Source: Anaerolineae bacterium (GTDB lineage: Bacteria; Chloroflexota; Anaerolineae; JADYZS01). Taken from it: 11,724 nt of DNA. The position numbers were made by a program, and so were the translations under genes. Below the pieces are notes generated by a model. That model ran no database searches, had not been told where the DNA came from, and worked only from the letters and a program-made list of their open reading frames with translations. Where the stretch lies: contig JADYZS010000020.1 of NCBI GenBank assembly GCA_020853075.1, positions 1-11,724 on the forward strand, given 5' to 3'. Below are positions 5,503 to 11,724 of the stretch, in pieces; the first letter of the stretch is position 1; each line of letters starts with the position of its first letter.

Positions 5503-7083
5503 TTACAGCGTAGGTGGTAAGGTCGGCGTTGGCGACGGCGATAGGGCCGATCCCGATGCGGCGGTCGCGGTAGGTGACAGCGTTGCCACGGGAGTGGCCG
5601 TCACCGTGGACGATGGAGCAGGGGACGCGGTCGGTGTGGCGGTATCTATTTCCTCTACCCCAGGCTCCTCTACCGTAATGTGGGTAGCCCATATCTCTCC
5701 ATTGGGTCGCCGCATCGCTTTCACGTGAGCCAGTCGGCCAACGGCTGGTGTCGCGCCATCTATCGTCGCGCCGGGAGCGATGTGCACCTGCACGCCGCCT
5801 ATCGTCCACACATCTCCACCGATGGCCTCTATCACGTCGGTAAACTCGTAAGGCTCACCGGGGGCTTCAGCAGGTGTTAAGACCACGATGCTTTGCGCGA
5901 CGATTGCTCCATCAGGCTGTTCTACGCCGGAAACCTGTACCCATGCCCCTACCGTTGCCGCTCCTCTCGTCTCATCTATAGGCGTGCCTCCGGGCAAGAG
6001 AACCGTCCGGCTCCCCACGATCCACCGTCCGGCCACCTTCTCGCGGAGCGTGCCCTCAAAGCGTACGGAGACCACGCGCGTGGGCGGCTGTGGCGTAGCG
6101 GTCCACGTAGGAGTGGCAGTAGGGGTAGCGGTAGGCGTGGAGGTCGGCGTTGGGCTCACCGTAGCGGTGGGCGTATGAGTCGCAGTAGGGCTTGGGGTAG
6201 CAGTCGGCTCCATCGGGGCCGTCGGCGTGTCCAGACGAACCGCAGGGGTCGCAGGAAGCGGCGTCGGGCCAGGACTGGTCGCCAACGTAGGGGTCGCGCT
6301 GGCTTCTGGGGTCGGTGTCGGGCCTGGCGTCGCCGTCGCGGTAGGCCGAAGGGGTGTACCTGCGCCCAACGACCGGATACGAAGAGCCAGGAGAGTGCCA
6401 TCGCCTGGCGCGGTCGCGCTGACCTGGACCTGATCCCCGACGCGCGGCTGGCCCTCCACCCGCGTTATGGATTGAATCTGCACAGGAAGCCCGTTGATCT
6501 CCCACAGCGACGGGCTTATGCTCTCTATGAAGCCAACAAAGGTGAGAGTCCGCGCGATGCGTCCTGCCTCCAGGACTTGTAGAACCTCCTGTCGTCGCCG
6601 CTCGTCCAGCTGTTCGCGCAGGGCATCGCGCGCTGCGGGGTTGAAAGAGAAGAAGACCTGCACCTGCTCCGTGGCCCGCTTGACGGGATAAAGCACGTCG
6701 CCGGGCAGCGCGCCGGCCGAGGCAGCGACGGATCCTGTGGCGAGAATGACGACCAGGACTAAGGCCGCGGCTGCTGTGGCCCAACCGGCGCCCCAACTGA
6801 AAAGATGGCGGAAAGAGTAACGTCGCTGGCGACGCTGCTCCTGAGCGCGGCGACGTTGTGTGACTGCGACCAGGAACTCGGCCCGTCCCCGCGCGGCTCC
6901 CTCCGCCGGGCGAGGAGAGGGCACCGAGCCTAACCTCTCTATCCCGGCGATGGTTGCCAATAGGGGCCGTAGAGCCTCAGTCTGGCCCGGATGGCGCGCG
7001 AGGCACGCCGCCAGGCTCTCCCCAGCCTTGAGAGCCTCCAGGCATTCCTCCAAAGCAGCTGCCCTGTGTGCCTGATTGCTCAT
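5503..7083 (-). CDS. Membrane anti-sigma factor candidate with DUF5667 and three DUF5666 modules
   Basis: This 526-residue protein overlaps the sigma factor gene by ATGA, so it is probably its regulator. Residues 1-95 form a cytoplasmic helical region with LEECLEALKAGESLAACLARHP and a basic stretch before the membrane. One transmembrane helix lies at about 100-124. It is followed by a DUF5667-type region (ALPGDVLYPVKRATEQ.QVFFS, 125-175). Outside the cell come a beta-rich DUF5666-like module (181-240), a Pro/Thr-rich linker (243-335), two more DUF5666-like modules (about 341-402 and 413-473), and a Pro/Thr/Ser tail (480-526). Family knowledge supports an extracytoplasmic sensing or structural role in Chloroflexota; the signal is unknown. 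No zinc-binding HxxxCxxC is present, so it is not a classic ZAS anti-sigma factor. The low-complexity linkers explain the spurious long reading frames on the other strand. Confidence 0.82.
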   Translation of the reverse strand: MSNQAHRAAALEECLEALKAGESLAACLARHPGQTEALRPLLATIAGIERLGSVPSPRPAEGAARGRAEFLVAVTQRRRAQEQRRQRRYSFRHLFSWGAGWATAAAALVLVVILATGSVAASAGALPGDVLYPVKRATEQVQVFFSFNPAARDALREQLDERRRQEVLQVLEAGRIARTLTFVGFIESISPSLWEINGLPVQIQSITRVEGQPRVGDQVQVSATAPGDGTLLALRIRSLGAGTPLRPTATATPGPTPTPEASATPTLATSPGPTPLPATPAVRLDTPTAPMEPTATPSPTATHTPTATVSPTPTSTPTATPTATPTWTATPQPPTRVVSVRFEGTLREKVAGRWIVGSRTVLLPGGTPIDETRGAATVGAWVQVSGVEQPDGAIVAQSIVVLTPAEAPGEPYEFTDVIEAIGGDVWTIGGVQVHIAPGATIDGATPAVGRLAHVKAMRRPNGEIWATHITVEEPGVEEIDTATPTASPAPSSTVTATPVATLSPTATAASGSALSPSPTPTLPPTL

Positions 7084-7628
7084 TCCTCTTCAAGGATCTC
7101 CCGGAGAGAGGTTACCGCGCGGTACTGCAACGCCTTAATTGCACCTTCGCTCTTTCGCATCACCTTAGATACTTCGGCAATGTTCAGCCCCTCAAGAAAA
7201 CGCAAAACGATAACTTGGGCTTGTTCTGCTGTCAGTCGTTTGATGGCCGCGCGCAATTGCTCCTGGCTCAAATGCTCTGCCACCGTCTCCATAGGATCGC
7301 CCTCATGGGCCGGCAAATCAGGCGTATCCTCCAAAGAGGTCTGCTGGGCACGGCCACGGCGCCGGTAATGGTCTATGATAATGTTGTGCGCGATGCGATA
7401 CAGCCAACCTGAAAAAGAGGTTTGCCAGGCGCGCTGGTTCTGGATCGCCTCTAACATGCGCAAGAACACCTGGCCGGTGAGGTCTTCGGCCAGATGAGAC
7501 TCGCCAATGCGGTGATATATGTAATTGTAGATGCGACCGGAATAGCGGTCGTACAGAAGGCCCAGTGCTGCCGAATCGTAGGCTTTCGCCCGCTCCAGCA
7601 GGACGGCCTCATCATTCACCGCGGCCAC
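7080..7628 (-). CDS. ECF-type RNA polymerase sigma factor (sigma-70 family)
   Basis: The 182-residue protein has the two-domain layout of extracytoplasmic-function sigma factors. Region 2 (about 10-92) includes ALGLLYDRYSGRIYNYIYHR, AEDLTGQVFLRMLE and the -10-binding segment WLYRIAHNIIIDHYRRR. Region 4 (about 120-178) includes LTAEQAQVIVLRFLEGLNIAEVSKVMRKSEGAIKALQYRAVTSLREIL, split here as a helix-turn-helix for -35 binding. It directs RNA polymerase to a small regulon, probably including its own operon. The start is GTG at 7628 with GAGG five bases before; a GTG at 7619 is also possible. Its stop overlaps the start of the membrane protein downstream (ATGA), the usual sign of a sigma/anti-sigma pair. 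I could not identify its own promoter in 7629-7737 with confidence. Confidence 0.93.
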   Translation of the reverse strand: MAAVNDEAVLLERAKAYDSAALGLLYDRYSGRIYNYIYHRIGESHLAEDLTGQVFLRMLEAIQNQRAWQTSFSGWLYRIAHNIIIDHYRRRGRAQQTSLEDTPDLPAHEGDPMETVAEHLSQEQLRAAIKRLTAEQAQVIVLRFLEGLNIAEVSKVMRKSEGAIKALQYRAVTSLREILEEE

Positions 7629-7737
7629 GAGCCCTCACTATTGATGACGTTGCCGGGAAGAAAAAATGACGTGCAAGCTTGGTTGGTACGTGAAGAAGGG
7701 AGTTGCCAGCAAAGAGCACTGTCTCTTGAAATGGTTG

Positions 7738-8328
7738 CTAAACCTGACCGCGTCCGGTCTTCTGCCACACCACATACATGCGTTGCACAGCCGTCAGGTT
7801 TGCGAGCACCGCCAATATCCAGAGGGCCAAACGTACCTGGCCGCTGACCAGACCAATGACTAGTATCGCCAGCCGTTCCAGGCGAGTCAGCAGCCCTTCT
7901 TTACATTCAATATCAAGGCCCTCTGCCCGCGCTTTTGCGTAACTTACCATCAGGGAACCGGCCAGGGCAGCGAAGATCAGGATCGTGTCCAGGTGCTTTT
8001 GCTGATTCATGTAGTGTACAAAGAGACCGAAGAAAAGGGCGATCTCGGCATAGCGATCCAACGTGGAATCAAGGAAGGCACCAAAACGGCTGGTGCGGCC
8101 GGTGGTGCGCGCCACCAGCCCATCCAGGCCATCAAACATGGTTGAGAATACGATCAGAACCCCGCCCAGACGCAACTGGCCGAGGGCTAACACAACGCCG
8201 ACACCCGCCGTGAGAAAGAAACCCAGGAGGGTGAGCGCGTTCGCCGAAATGCCCCACGAAGCCAGGACAGCCGCCAGAGGCTGGAAGGCGCGGGTCGCCC
8301 AACGACGCACGGTATCATTGAAGGTCAT
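7738..8328 (-). CDS. CDP-alcohol phosphatidyltransferase, PIP-synthase-like
   Basis: This 196-residue integral membrane enzyme joins a CDP-lipid to an alcohol with release of CMP. The full catalytic motif D66-x2-D69-G70-x2-A73-R74-x8-G83-x3-D87-x3-D91 is intact. Hydrophobic helices lie at about 31-60, 96-128 and 152-184. SYAKARAEGL (129-138) followed by RLERLAIL resembles phosphatidylinositol-phosphate and archaetidylinositol-phosphate synthases more than PgsA, so inositol phosphate is the likeliest acceptor, as an inference. The ATG at 8328 overlaps the acyltransferase stop (ATGA) and has GGAG eight bases upstream. An in-frame ATG at 8373 would add 15 residues without a ribosome binding site and without matching the family start. 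It pairs with the upstream acyltransferase in one lipid operon. Confidence 0.9.
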   Translation of the reverse strand: MTFNDTVRRWATRAFQPLAAVLASWGISANALTLLGFFLTAGVGVVLALGQLRLGGVLIVFSTMFDGLDGLVARTTGRTSRFGAFLDSTLDRYAEIALFFGLFVHYMNQQKHLDTILIFAALAGSLMVSYAKARAEGLDIECKEGLLTRLERLAILVIGLVSGQVRLALWILAVLANLTAVQRMYVVWQKTGRGQV

Positions 8329-9224
8329 GGCTGCGTCTCCGAAATCCTCCACAGAGGAGTTGTCATCACCCATTGCTCAGGAGCCTGGGCTATGCCGCGC
8401 TCTAGCACACGGGCGACCTGGGCCACCCCGGCCAGCACGTCCGCCTTGCGGTTGCTCGTCCGGGCCAGATCCACACGCTCTATGTGTACGCGATAGTGGC
8501 CACGCGGTTGCGCCAGCCGGTAAGTCAGGCAAACGCACAAGGGCGCTCCCGTGCTCAACGCGATCCGCACTGCCCCGTCGGGAAGGTGAGCCGGCGCGCC
8601 GAAGAAATCCACCACGACACCGCTTCCTGTCGGATCGCGATCCAGAGCCAGGCCGATGACGCCGCCTTCCTTAAGCCGCCGGATAAGACAGACGAGGGGG
8701 CCGTCCACGGGGATGTAACGATTGCCGAAGGTCTCGCGCAAACGGCGCAGATAAACGAACAACGGCTCCGGACGAACGTGCTCAGCCGGTGCCAGCACCG
8801 GATGACCTTGCACAGCAAAAGCCTGGCCCACCGTATCGGGGTTACCGAAGTGCGCGCTGCCGCCCACGAGTCCACGCCCAAGCGTTAGCGCATCTAGCGC
8901 GATATCCATTCCTTCTACCGCTACCCGCGCGCGCAGGAGGTCGGGGGACAACGTTGGGATACGAAAGAGGTCCAAATAGTTGCGGAGGAGATTGCGGTGC
9001 ACGCCCCGCACCGCGTCCTCAATCCGATCCCCTGAGGCGGTTGAACCCAGCACGTGGCGCATGTTGTCGCGAATGTTCTCGCTTCCGCGCGCATCCAGGC
9101 GATACAGGAGATTCCCCAACCGGGAGGCCAGGGCCTCCGTTAGCGTCGGGGAGAGGTGCGGAGCCAGCGCGCCGCCCAGCCGGTACAGGTAGTACATGCG
9201 CCAGGAAGGATCCAGGCGGGACAT
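8325..9224 (-). CDS. LpxL/PatA-family lysophospholipid acyltransferase
   Basis: This 299-residue membrane-associated acyltransferase transfers a fatty acyl chain to a glycolipid or lipid acceptor. The catalytic H-x4-D is HFGNPD (H125, D130). RNYLDLFRIP (81-90), LDRDPTGSGVVVDFFGAPA (194-212) and APEQWVMTTPLW (281-292) are typical of the LpxL/HtrB/PatA group. Because the next gene is a PIP-synthase-like enzyme, the acceptor is more likely a phosphatidylinositol glycoside, as with actinobacterial PatA, than lipid A; that is inference. The ATG at 9224 is chosen because GAGG lies eight bases before it; a GTG at 9233 would sit inside that site. The stop overlaps the next gene by four bases. A promoter at 9248-9276 starts the operon. 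Confidence 0.9.
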   Translation of the reverse strand: MSRLDPSWRMYYLYRLGGALAPHLSPTLTEALASRLGNLLYRLDARGSENIRDNMRHVLGSTASGDRIEDAVRGVHRNLLRNYLDLFRIPTLSPDLLRARVAVEGMDIALDALTLGRGLVGGSAHFGNPDTVGQAFAVQGHPVLAPAEHVRPEPLFVYLRRLRETFGNRYIPVDGPLVCLIRRLKEGGVIGLALDRDPTGSGVVVDFFGAPAHLPDGAVRIALSTGAPLCVCLTYRLAQPRGHYRVHIERVDLARTSNRKADVLAGVAQVARVLERGIAQAPEQWVMTTPLWRISETQP

Positions 9225-9247
9225 TTTGCGCACCTCAGGGCAAACAT

Positions 9248-9276
9248 ATCTTACAATACAACGAACGATAGGTCAA
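9248..9276 (-). promoter_or_regulatory. Sigma-70 promoter for the acyltransferase operon
   Basis: On the minus strand, TTGACC (9276-9271) and TAAGAT (9253-9248) are separated by exactly 17 bases, giving a very short leader before the ATG at 9224. It faces away from the promoter at 9350-9378, so 9225-9409 is a divergent control region. Confidence 0.68.
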
Positions 9277-9349
9277 AAAGAACATTAACCCTAAGGATTG
9301 CCAAAACCTTTAGGATTTCCGGGTGCATCCAAGTCCGTTTCTGGTCAAC

Positions 9350-9378
9350 TTGACACGATGCACCATTGATGTTAAAGT
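9350..9378 (+). promoter_or_regulatory. Sigma-70 promoter for the receiver-ATPase/sirtuin operon
   Basis: A perfect TTGACA (9350-9355) and TAAAGT (9373-9378, 4 of 6 match) are separated by 17 bases. Transcription near 9385 leaves about 25 bases before the ATG at 9410, and rules out an upstream start at 9323. Confidence 0.65.
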
Positions 9379-9409
9379 TAGGTCACCACGCTGGCAGGAT
9401 GCCCAGGCT

Positions 9410-10555
9410 ATGGCGACCAAAATCCTCGCGGTTGACGACGACACAAACCTCCTCAAACTCCTGGGCCATATTCTGCGCACGGCGGGCTTTGACGTGACCG
9501 AGGCTACCAACGGCCAGCAAGCCCTCGCAGCAGTGGCCCGCGACGTACCCGACCTGGTGCTCATTGACGTGATGATGCCAGTGATGGACGGTTACGAAGT
9601 CTGTCGCCGCCTACGCAGCAACTCACGTACCAAGCACGTCCCTATCATTCTCCTCACTGCCAAAGTCCAGACAGAAGACAAGATCTCAGGCCTTGAGGCC
9701 GGAGCAGATGACTACGTCACCAAACCGGCAACGCCAAGCGAGTTGGTAGCCCGGATCAAGGCTCTGCTACGCCGTTCCACGTTTTCCACAGAAGCCACCA
9801 AGCCGCGGGGACGCGTCACCGCCTGGATTGGGGCAAAGGGTGGCATCGGCACAACCAGCCTGGCCGTCAACATCGCGGTCTTAGCGGCAAAGGCAGGCCA
9901 TCGCGTCGTCCTGGCCGATTGGCAGCCGGTGCCTGCAGCGGCCACCTATCTCGGCTTGCACGGCGCAAAGGGCCTGGACGAGTTGCTAACGCAAGAAGGA
10001 GATCAACTGGATGGGCGTGCCATAGAGCGTATGTTGATCGCCCACAGCAGCGGCCTCTCGCTGCTGTCGGGTTCCACGTCGTTGAGCGGTGGCATCCGCA
10101 CCGCGACGACCATGCAGGTTGACATCATGTTGGACGCCCTGGCGACCAACGCCCAGCACGTCATGCTTGACTTGGGCTCAGGTCTGGATAGCATAACACG
10201 CTACGTACTGGAACAAAGTGATCGTACGATGGTGGTCACAGAGCCGGACCGCGCGGGCATTGAGTGGGGACAAGTCCTGATGGAAGAGCTCAGCAAGATA
10301 AGGATCGCAGGCCCGCGCGTCGGTGTGGTATTAGTAAACCGTGCCGGCACTTCTCTATATTTGCCGCGCAAGGATATGGAAACACGCTTGCGCTCTCCTA
10401 TTACGGCCCTCGTCACGCCGGCTGCCGAACCATTTTTTCAGGCCACCCGTGATGGTACACCCTTCATCCTCACCTACCCCACAAGCCCCATATCGGATGC
10501 CCTGCGAGCCATAGCCAAACCCTGGCTTGAGACGGCAACCGCTCCTGCTTCCTGA
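9410..10555 (+). CDS. Receiver domain fused to a CpaE/TadZ-like ParA-family ATPase
   Basis: The 381-residue cytoplasmic protein has two domains. Residues 1-122 are a CheY-like receiver with all phosphotransfer residues present: D9/D10, the acceptor D53 in LIDVMMPVMDG, T83 and K105 in VTKP. Residues about 135-375 are a ParA/MinD-like domain opening AWIGAKGGIGTTSLAVNIA. The signature lysine K143 is kept, but the usual P-loop lysine is T148, as in CpaE/TadZ-type proteins. LADW (168-171) replaces the normal VDxD and D254 in VMLDLGSG is the Walker B candidate. Such proteins place pilus or secretion machinery at cell poles in other bacteria, but no tad/flp gene is next to this one. The ATG at 9410 fits the family start. 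The stop overlaps the sirtuin start (TGATG), suggesting coupled translation. Confidence 0.9.
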   Translation: MATKILAVDDDTNLLKLLGHILRTAGFDVTEATNGQQALAAVARDVPDLVLIDVMMPVMDGYEVCRRLRSNSRTKHVPIILLTAKVQTEDKISGLEAGADDYVTKPATPSELVARIKALLRRSTFSTEATKPRGRVTAWIGAKGGIGTTSLAVNIAVLAAKAGHRVVLADWQPVPAAATYLGLHGAKGLDELLTQEGDQLDGRAIERMLIAHSSGLSLLSGSTSLSGGIRTATTMQVDIMLDALATNAQHVMLDLGSGLDSITRYVLEQSDRTMVVTEPDRAGIEWGQVLMEELSKIRIAGPRVGVVLVNRAGTSLYLPRKDMETRLRSPITALVTPAAEPFFQATRDGTPFILTYPTSPISDALRAIAKPWLETATAPAS

Positions 10556-11319
10556 TGCCGGAGCCTATGAGCCAAGACATTCACCATTTGCGCGAACTTC
10601 TCCTGGCAGCCCGGTACGCCATCGCCCTCACAGGGGCAGGTATCAGCACACCATCCGGCATCCCGGATTTCCGCAGTCCCGGCGCCGGCCTCTGGAATCG
10701 GGCAGATCCCTTCGCAACTGCCTCTATTTGGGCCTTTCGCGACTCGCCAGAGACATTCTACAACTGGCTACGTCCTCTGGCCCGTGCTGCCGCGCAGGCC
10801 CACCCCAACGCCGCCCACCTTGCCCTGGCCGATTTGGAACAACAGGGCTTGCTGCGCGCGGTCATCACGCAAAACGTAGATGGGCTCCACCAGGAGGCCG
10901 GCTCCCGTCGGGTCTTGGAAGTGCACGGCCATACCCGTACGGCGACCTGCCTGAATTGCCTGGACTCTGTACCGACTGAATCGTACTGGCCCCGTTTCTT
11001 AGCCGAAGGCGCGCTGCCGCGCTGTCGTCGCTGCCACGAGGTATTGAAGCCGGATGTCGTCCTGTTTGGCGAACCGTTGCCCTACGAAGTCATGGCGGCT
11101 GCACAGGCCGAAACGTTACTGTGCGACCTGATGCTGGTCGTGGGCTCGTCGCTGGATGTCATGCCCGTCAGCGACCTCCCCTTCCTAGCCCGCCGACGCG
11201 GCGCCCGCCTCGTTGTCATCAATTACACAGAGACGCCAGCCGACACCGTGGCCGACCTTGTCCTGAGAGCCAACGTGGCCGAAGTGCTGCCCCAGTTGGT
11301 CGCGGCGCGCGTGGTGTAG
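10555..11319 (+). CDS. Sir2-family NAD-dependent protein deacylase
   Basis: This 254-residue sirtuin removes acyl groups from lysines using NAD. The NAD-binding motifs GAGIS (27-31), GIPDFRS (35-41), TQNVDGLH (105-112) and GSSL (197-200) are present, as is the catalytic histidine H124 in EVHGH. A four-cysteine zinc site is formed by C132, C135, C157 and C160. Length is normal and no key residue is missing. I do not see the Ala-Tyr-Arg acyl-pocket motif of SIRT5/CobB-type desuccinylases, so plain deacetylation is more likely. The ATG at 10555 overlaps the previous stop; a second ATG at 10567 has GGAG in front, but only three bases away. It is the second gene of the operon with the receiver-ATPase; targets are unknown. 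Confidence 0.95.
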   Translation: MPEPMSQDIHHLRELLLAARYAIALTGAGISTPSGIPDFRSPGAGLWNRADPFATASIWAFRDSPETFYNWLRPLARAAAQAHPNAAHLALADLEQQGLLRAVITQNVDGLHQEAGSRRVLEVHGHTRTATCLNCLDSVPTESYWPRFLAEGALPRCRRCHEVLKPDVVLFGEPLPYEVMAAAQAETLLCDLMLVVGSSLDVMPVSDLPFLARRRGARLVVINYTETPADTVADLVLRANVAEVLPQLVAARVV

Positions 11320-11367
11320 GTGGCGGTCACTTCGTAACTATCTCAGAAGGCCGCTGAATGTCTTCGG

Positions 11368-11438
11368 GTCAGCGAATTGGCTACGCCATAGCGGATTAGC
11401 AGATGTTCGCTGACACACGAGGGCCATCCGCTAATCCG
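11368..11438. repeat. Two interleaved 9-bp inverted repeats
   Basis: GTCAGCGAA (11368-11376) is complemented by TTCGCTGAC (11406-11414), and CGGATTAGC (11392-11400) by GCTAATCCG (11430-11438). The order A-B-A'-B' means both stems together would make a pseudoknot. Each pair has the same 38-base offset. The A and B arms also resemble one another (AGCGAATTGGC, AGCGGATTAGC), which suggests they arose from a common repeat unit. Confidence 0.7.
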
Positions 11439-11439
11439 T

Positions 11440-11466
11440 CGCTTGCACCTAGTCGGCGTCGTGTAC
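11440..11466 (+). repeat. 27-bp direct repeat, copy 1
   Basis: It matches 11649-11675 at 26 of 27 positions. The first bases also take part in a local inverted repeat (11441-11449 with 11483-11491), so this copy heads a 51-bp palindromic unit. Confidence 0.8.
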
Positions 11467-11648
11467 CACGCTGTAACTCTACGGTGCAAGCCGACCCCGC
11501 GGGGCGGCGTCCACAGCCGCCTGCAGGCTACACCACAGGCATCCGCTGACTCTAGGCACCGATCCTCTCAGGGCTTAGAAAAGACCCTGCCTTCGGTTGC
11601 CGTGCGCGCCTCGCTTGCCTGGCGTCTTGCGCCGCCAGCCGTTCGCCT

Positions 11649-11675
11649 CGCTTGCACCTAGTCGGCGCCGTGTAC
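11649..11675 (+). repeat. 27-bp direct repeat, copy 2
   Basis: Second copy, 209 bases after the first, with T to C as the only difference. It also starts a larger palindromic unit: CTTGC (11651-11655) can pair with GCAAG (11720-11724), enclosing GCCC/GGGC and the 7-bp stem 11683-11689 with 11709-11715. A related 12-bp sequence (11607-11618 equals 11644-11655) precedes it. The unit may continue past the window. Confidence 0.8.
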
Positions 11676-11724
11676 GCCCAGCCGTACTCGGCGGTGGGAA
11701 GCCCGCACGAGTACGCAGGGCAAG

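Larger units (their letters stand above)
11320..11724. other. Gene-free, hairpin-dense region at the window end
   Basis: No credible protein gene lies here; the one open frame (11443-11661, TTG start) is Arg/Ala/Ser-rich, has no ribosome binding site and runs through the repeats. Perfect inverted repeats follow one another: 11368-11376 with 11406-11414; 11392-11400 with 11430-11438; 11441-11449 with 11483-11491; 11503-11508 with 11516-11521; 11555-11562 with 11593-11601 (one bulge), enclosing 11569-11573 with 11585-11589; and 11683-11689 with 11709-11715. It could encode a structured RNA, be the end of a mobile element that continues outside, or be a cluster of degenerate intergenic palindromes. 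I cannot decide. Confidence 0.6.

Noticed and set aside
6079..6357. Tandem-repeat-like G/T-rich tract (GTAGGCGT-type pieces) that could look like a DNA repeat array
   Set aside because: It is explained by codons for a Pro/Thr linker in the membrane protein; units are irregular and stay in frame, so it is not a CRISPR or satellite array.
5893..6582. Long plus-strand open frame of 229 residues, Arg/Gly-rich
   Set aside because: It is antisense to the Pro/Thr-rich linker and neighbouring part of the anti-sigma candidate. The Arg/Gly/Ser composition and lack of a ribosome binding site fit a by-product of that repetitive DNA.
7629..7737. Possible ECF-type autoregulated promoter or terminator
   Set aside because: GGCAAC and CGTA/CGTC pieces occur but not at a convincing spacing. 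The 5-bp hairpin 7712-7716 with 7723-7727 is too weak to call a terminator.
11443..11661. 72-residue frame in the hairpin-rich end region
   Set aside because: TTG start, no ribosome binding site, basic low-information composition, and it runs through inverted and direct repeats.

Overview
The window looks like a chromosomal segment of a member of Chloroflexota (Anaerolineae/Caldilineae-like). This is an inference, made without a database search. It rests on fairly high GC, long Pro/Thr-rich linkers in exported proteins, an ECF sigma factor translationally coupled to a DUF5667/DUF5666-type membrane anti-sigma candidate, and a cytochrome of the CxxCH type behind a Pro/Thr linker. Most of the DNA is ordinary chromosomal coding sequence. 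No transposase, integrase, CRISPR array, tRNA or rRNA was recognised.

Layout. Positions 1-227 hold a small unknown protein that may continue upstream of the window. At 386-1222 (+) lies an AbiJ-NTD4-type protein behind a near-consensus promoter; a symmetric terminator hairpin separates it from the convergent cytochrome c-like ORF (1336-1905, -), whose 5' part looks abnormal. Next comes a minus-strand translation and secretion operon, ffh (SRP54), rpsP (S16) and khpA (KH protein), driven by a TTGACT-17-TAGAAT promoter. That promoter is back-to-back with an extended -10 promoter for a 99-residue stand-alone glycogen-binding (CBM48/AMPK-beta-like) protein (4114-4413, +). A G+C-rich hairpin separates that gene from a convergent metallo-beta-lactamase-fold hydrolase (4469-5224, -).

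From 5503 to 9224 all genes are on the minus strand. They form two units: a lipid unit of an LpxL/PatA-like acyltransferase overlapping a CDP-alcohol phosphatidyltransferase (PIP-synthase-like), followed by an ECF sigma factor overlapping a large membrane anti-sigma candidate. From 9410 the plus strand carries a receiver-CpaE-like ATPase fusion whose stop overlaps the start of a Sir2 deacylase (TGATG).

The last 400 bases (11320-11724) carry no credible gene. They are dense in perfect inverted repeats, including an interleaved pair that could form a pseudoknot, and contain a 27-bp direct repeat matching at 26 positions. This is the least explained part of the window. It could be a structured RNA, the edge of a mobile element, or decayed intergenic palindromes.

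Five predicted promoters have -35 boxes starting TTGAC and exactly 17-bp spacers, so housekeeping sigma-70-type transcription can be read fairly well here. Calls come from reading protein sequences and motifs by eye; no alignments were run.
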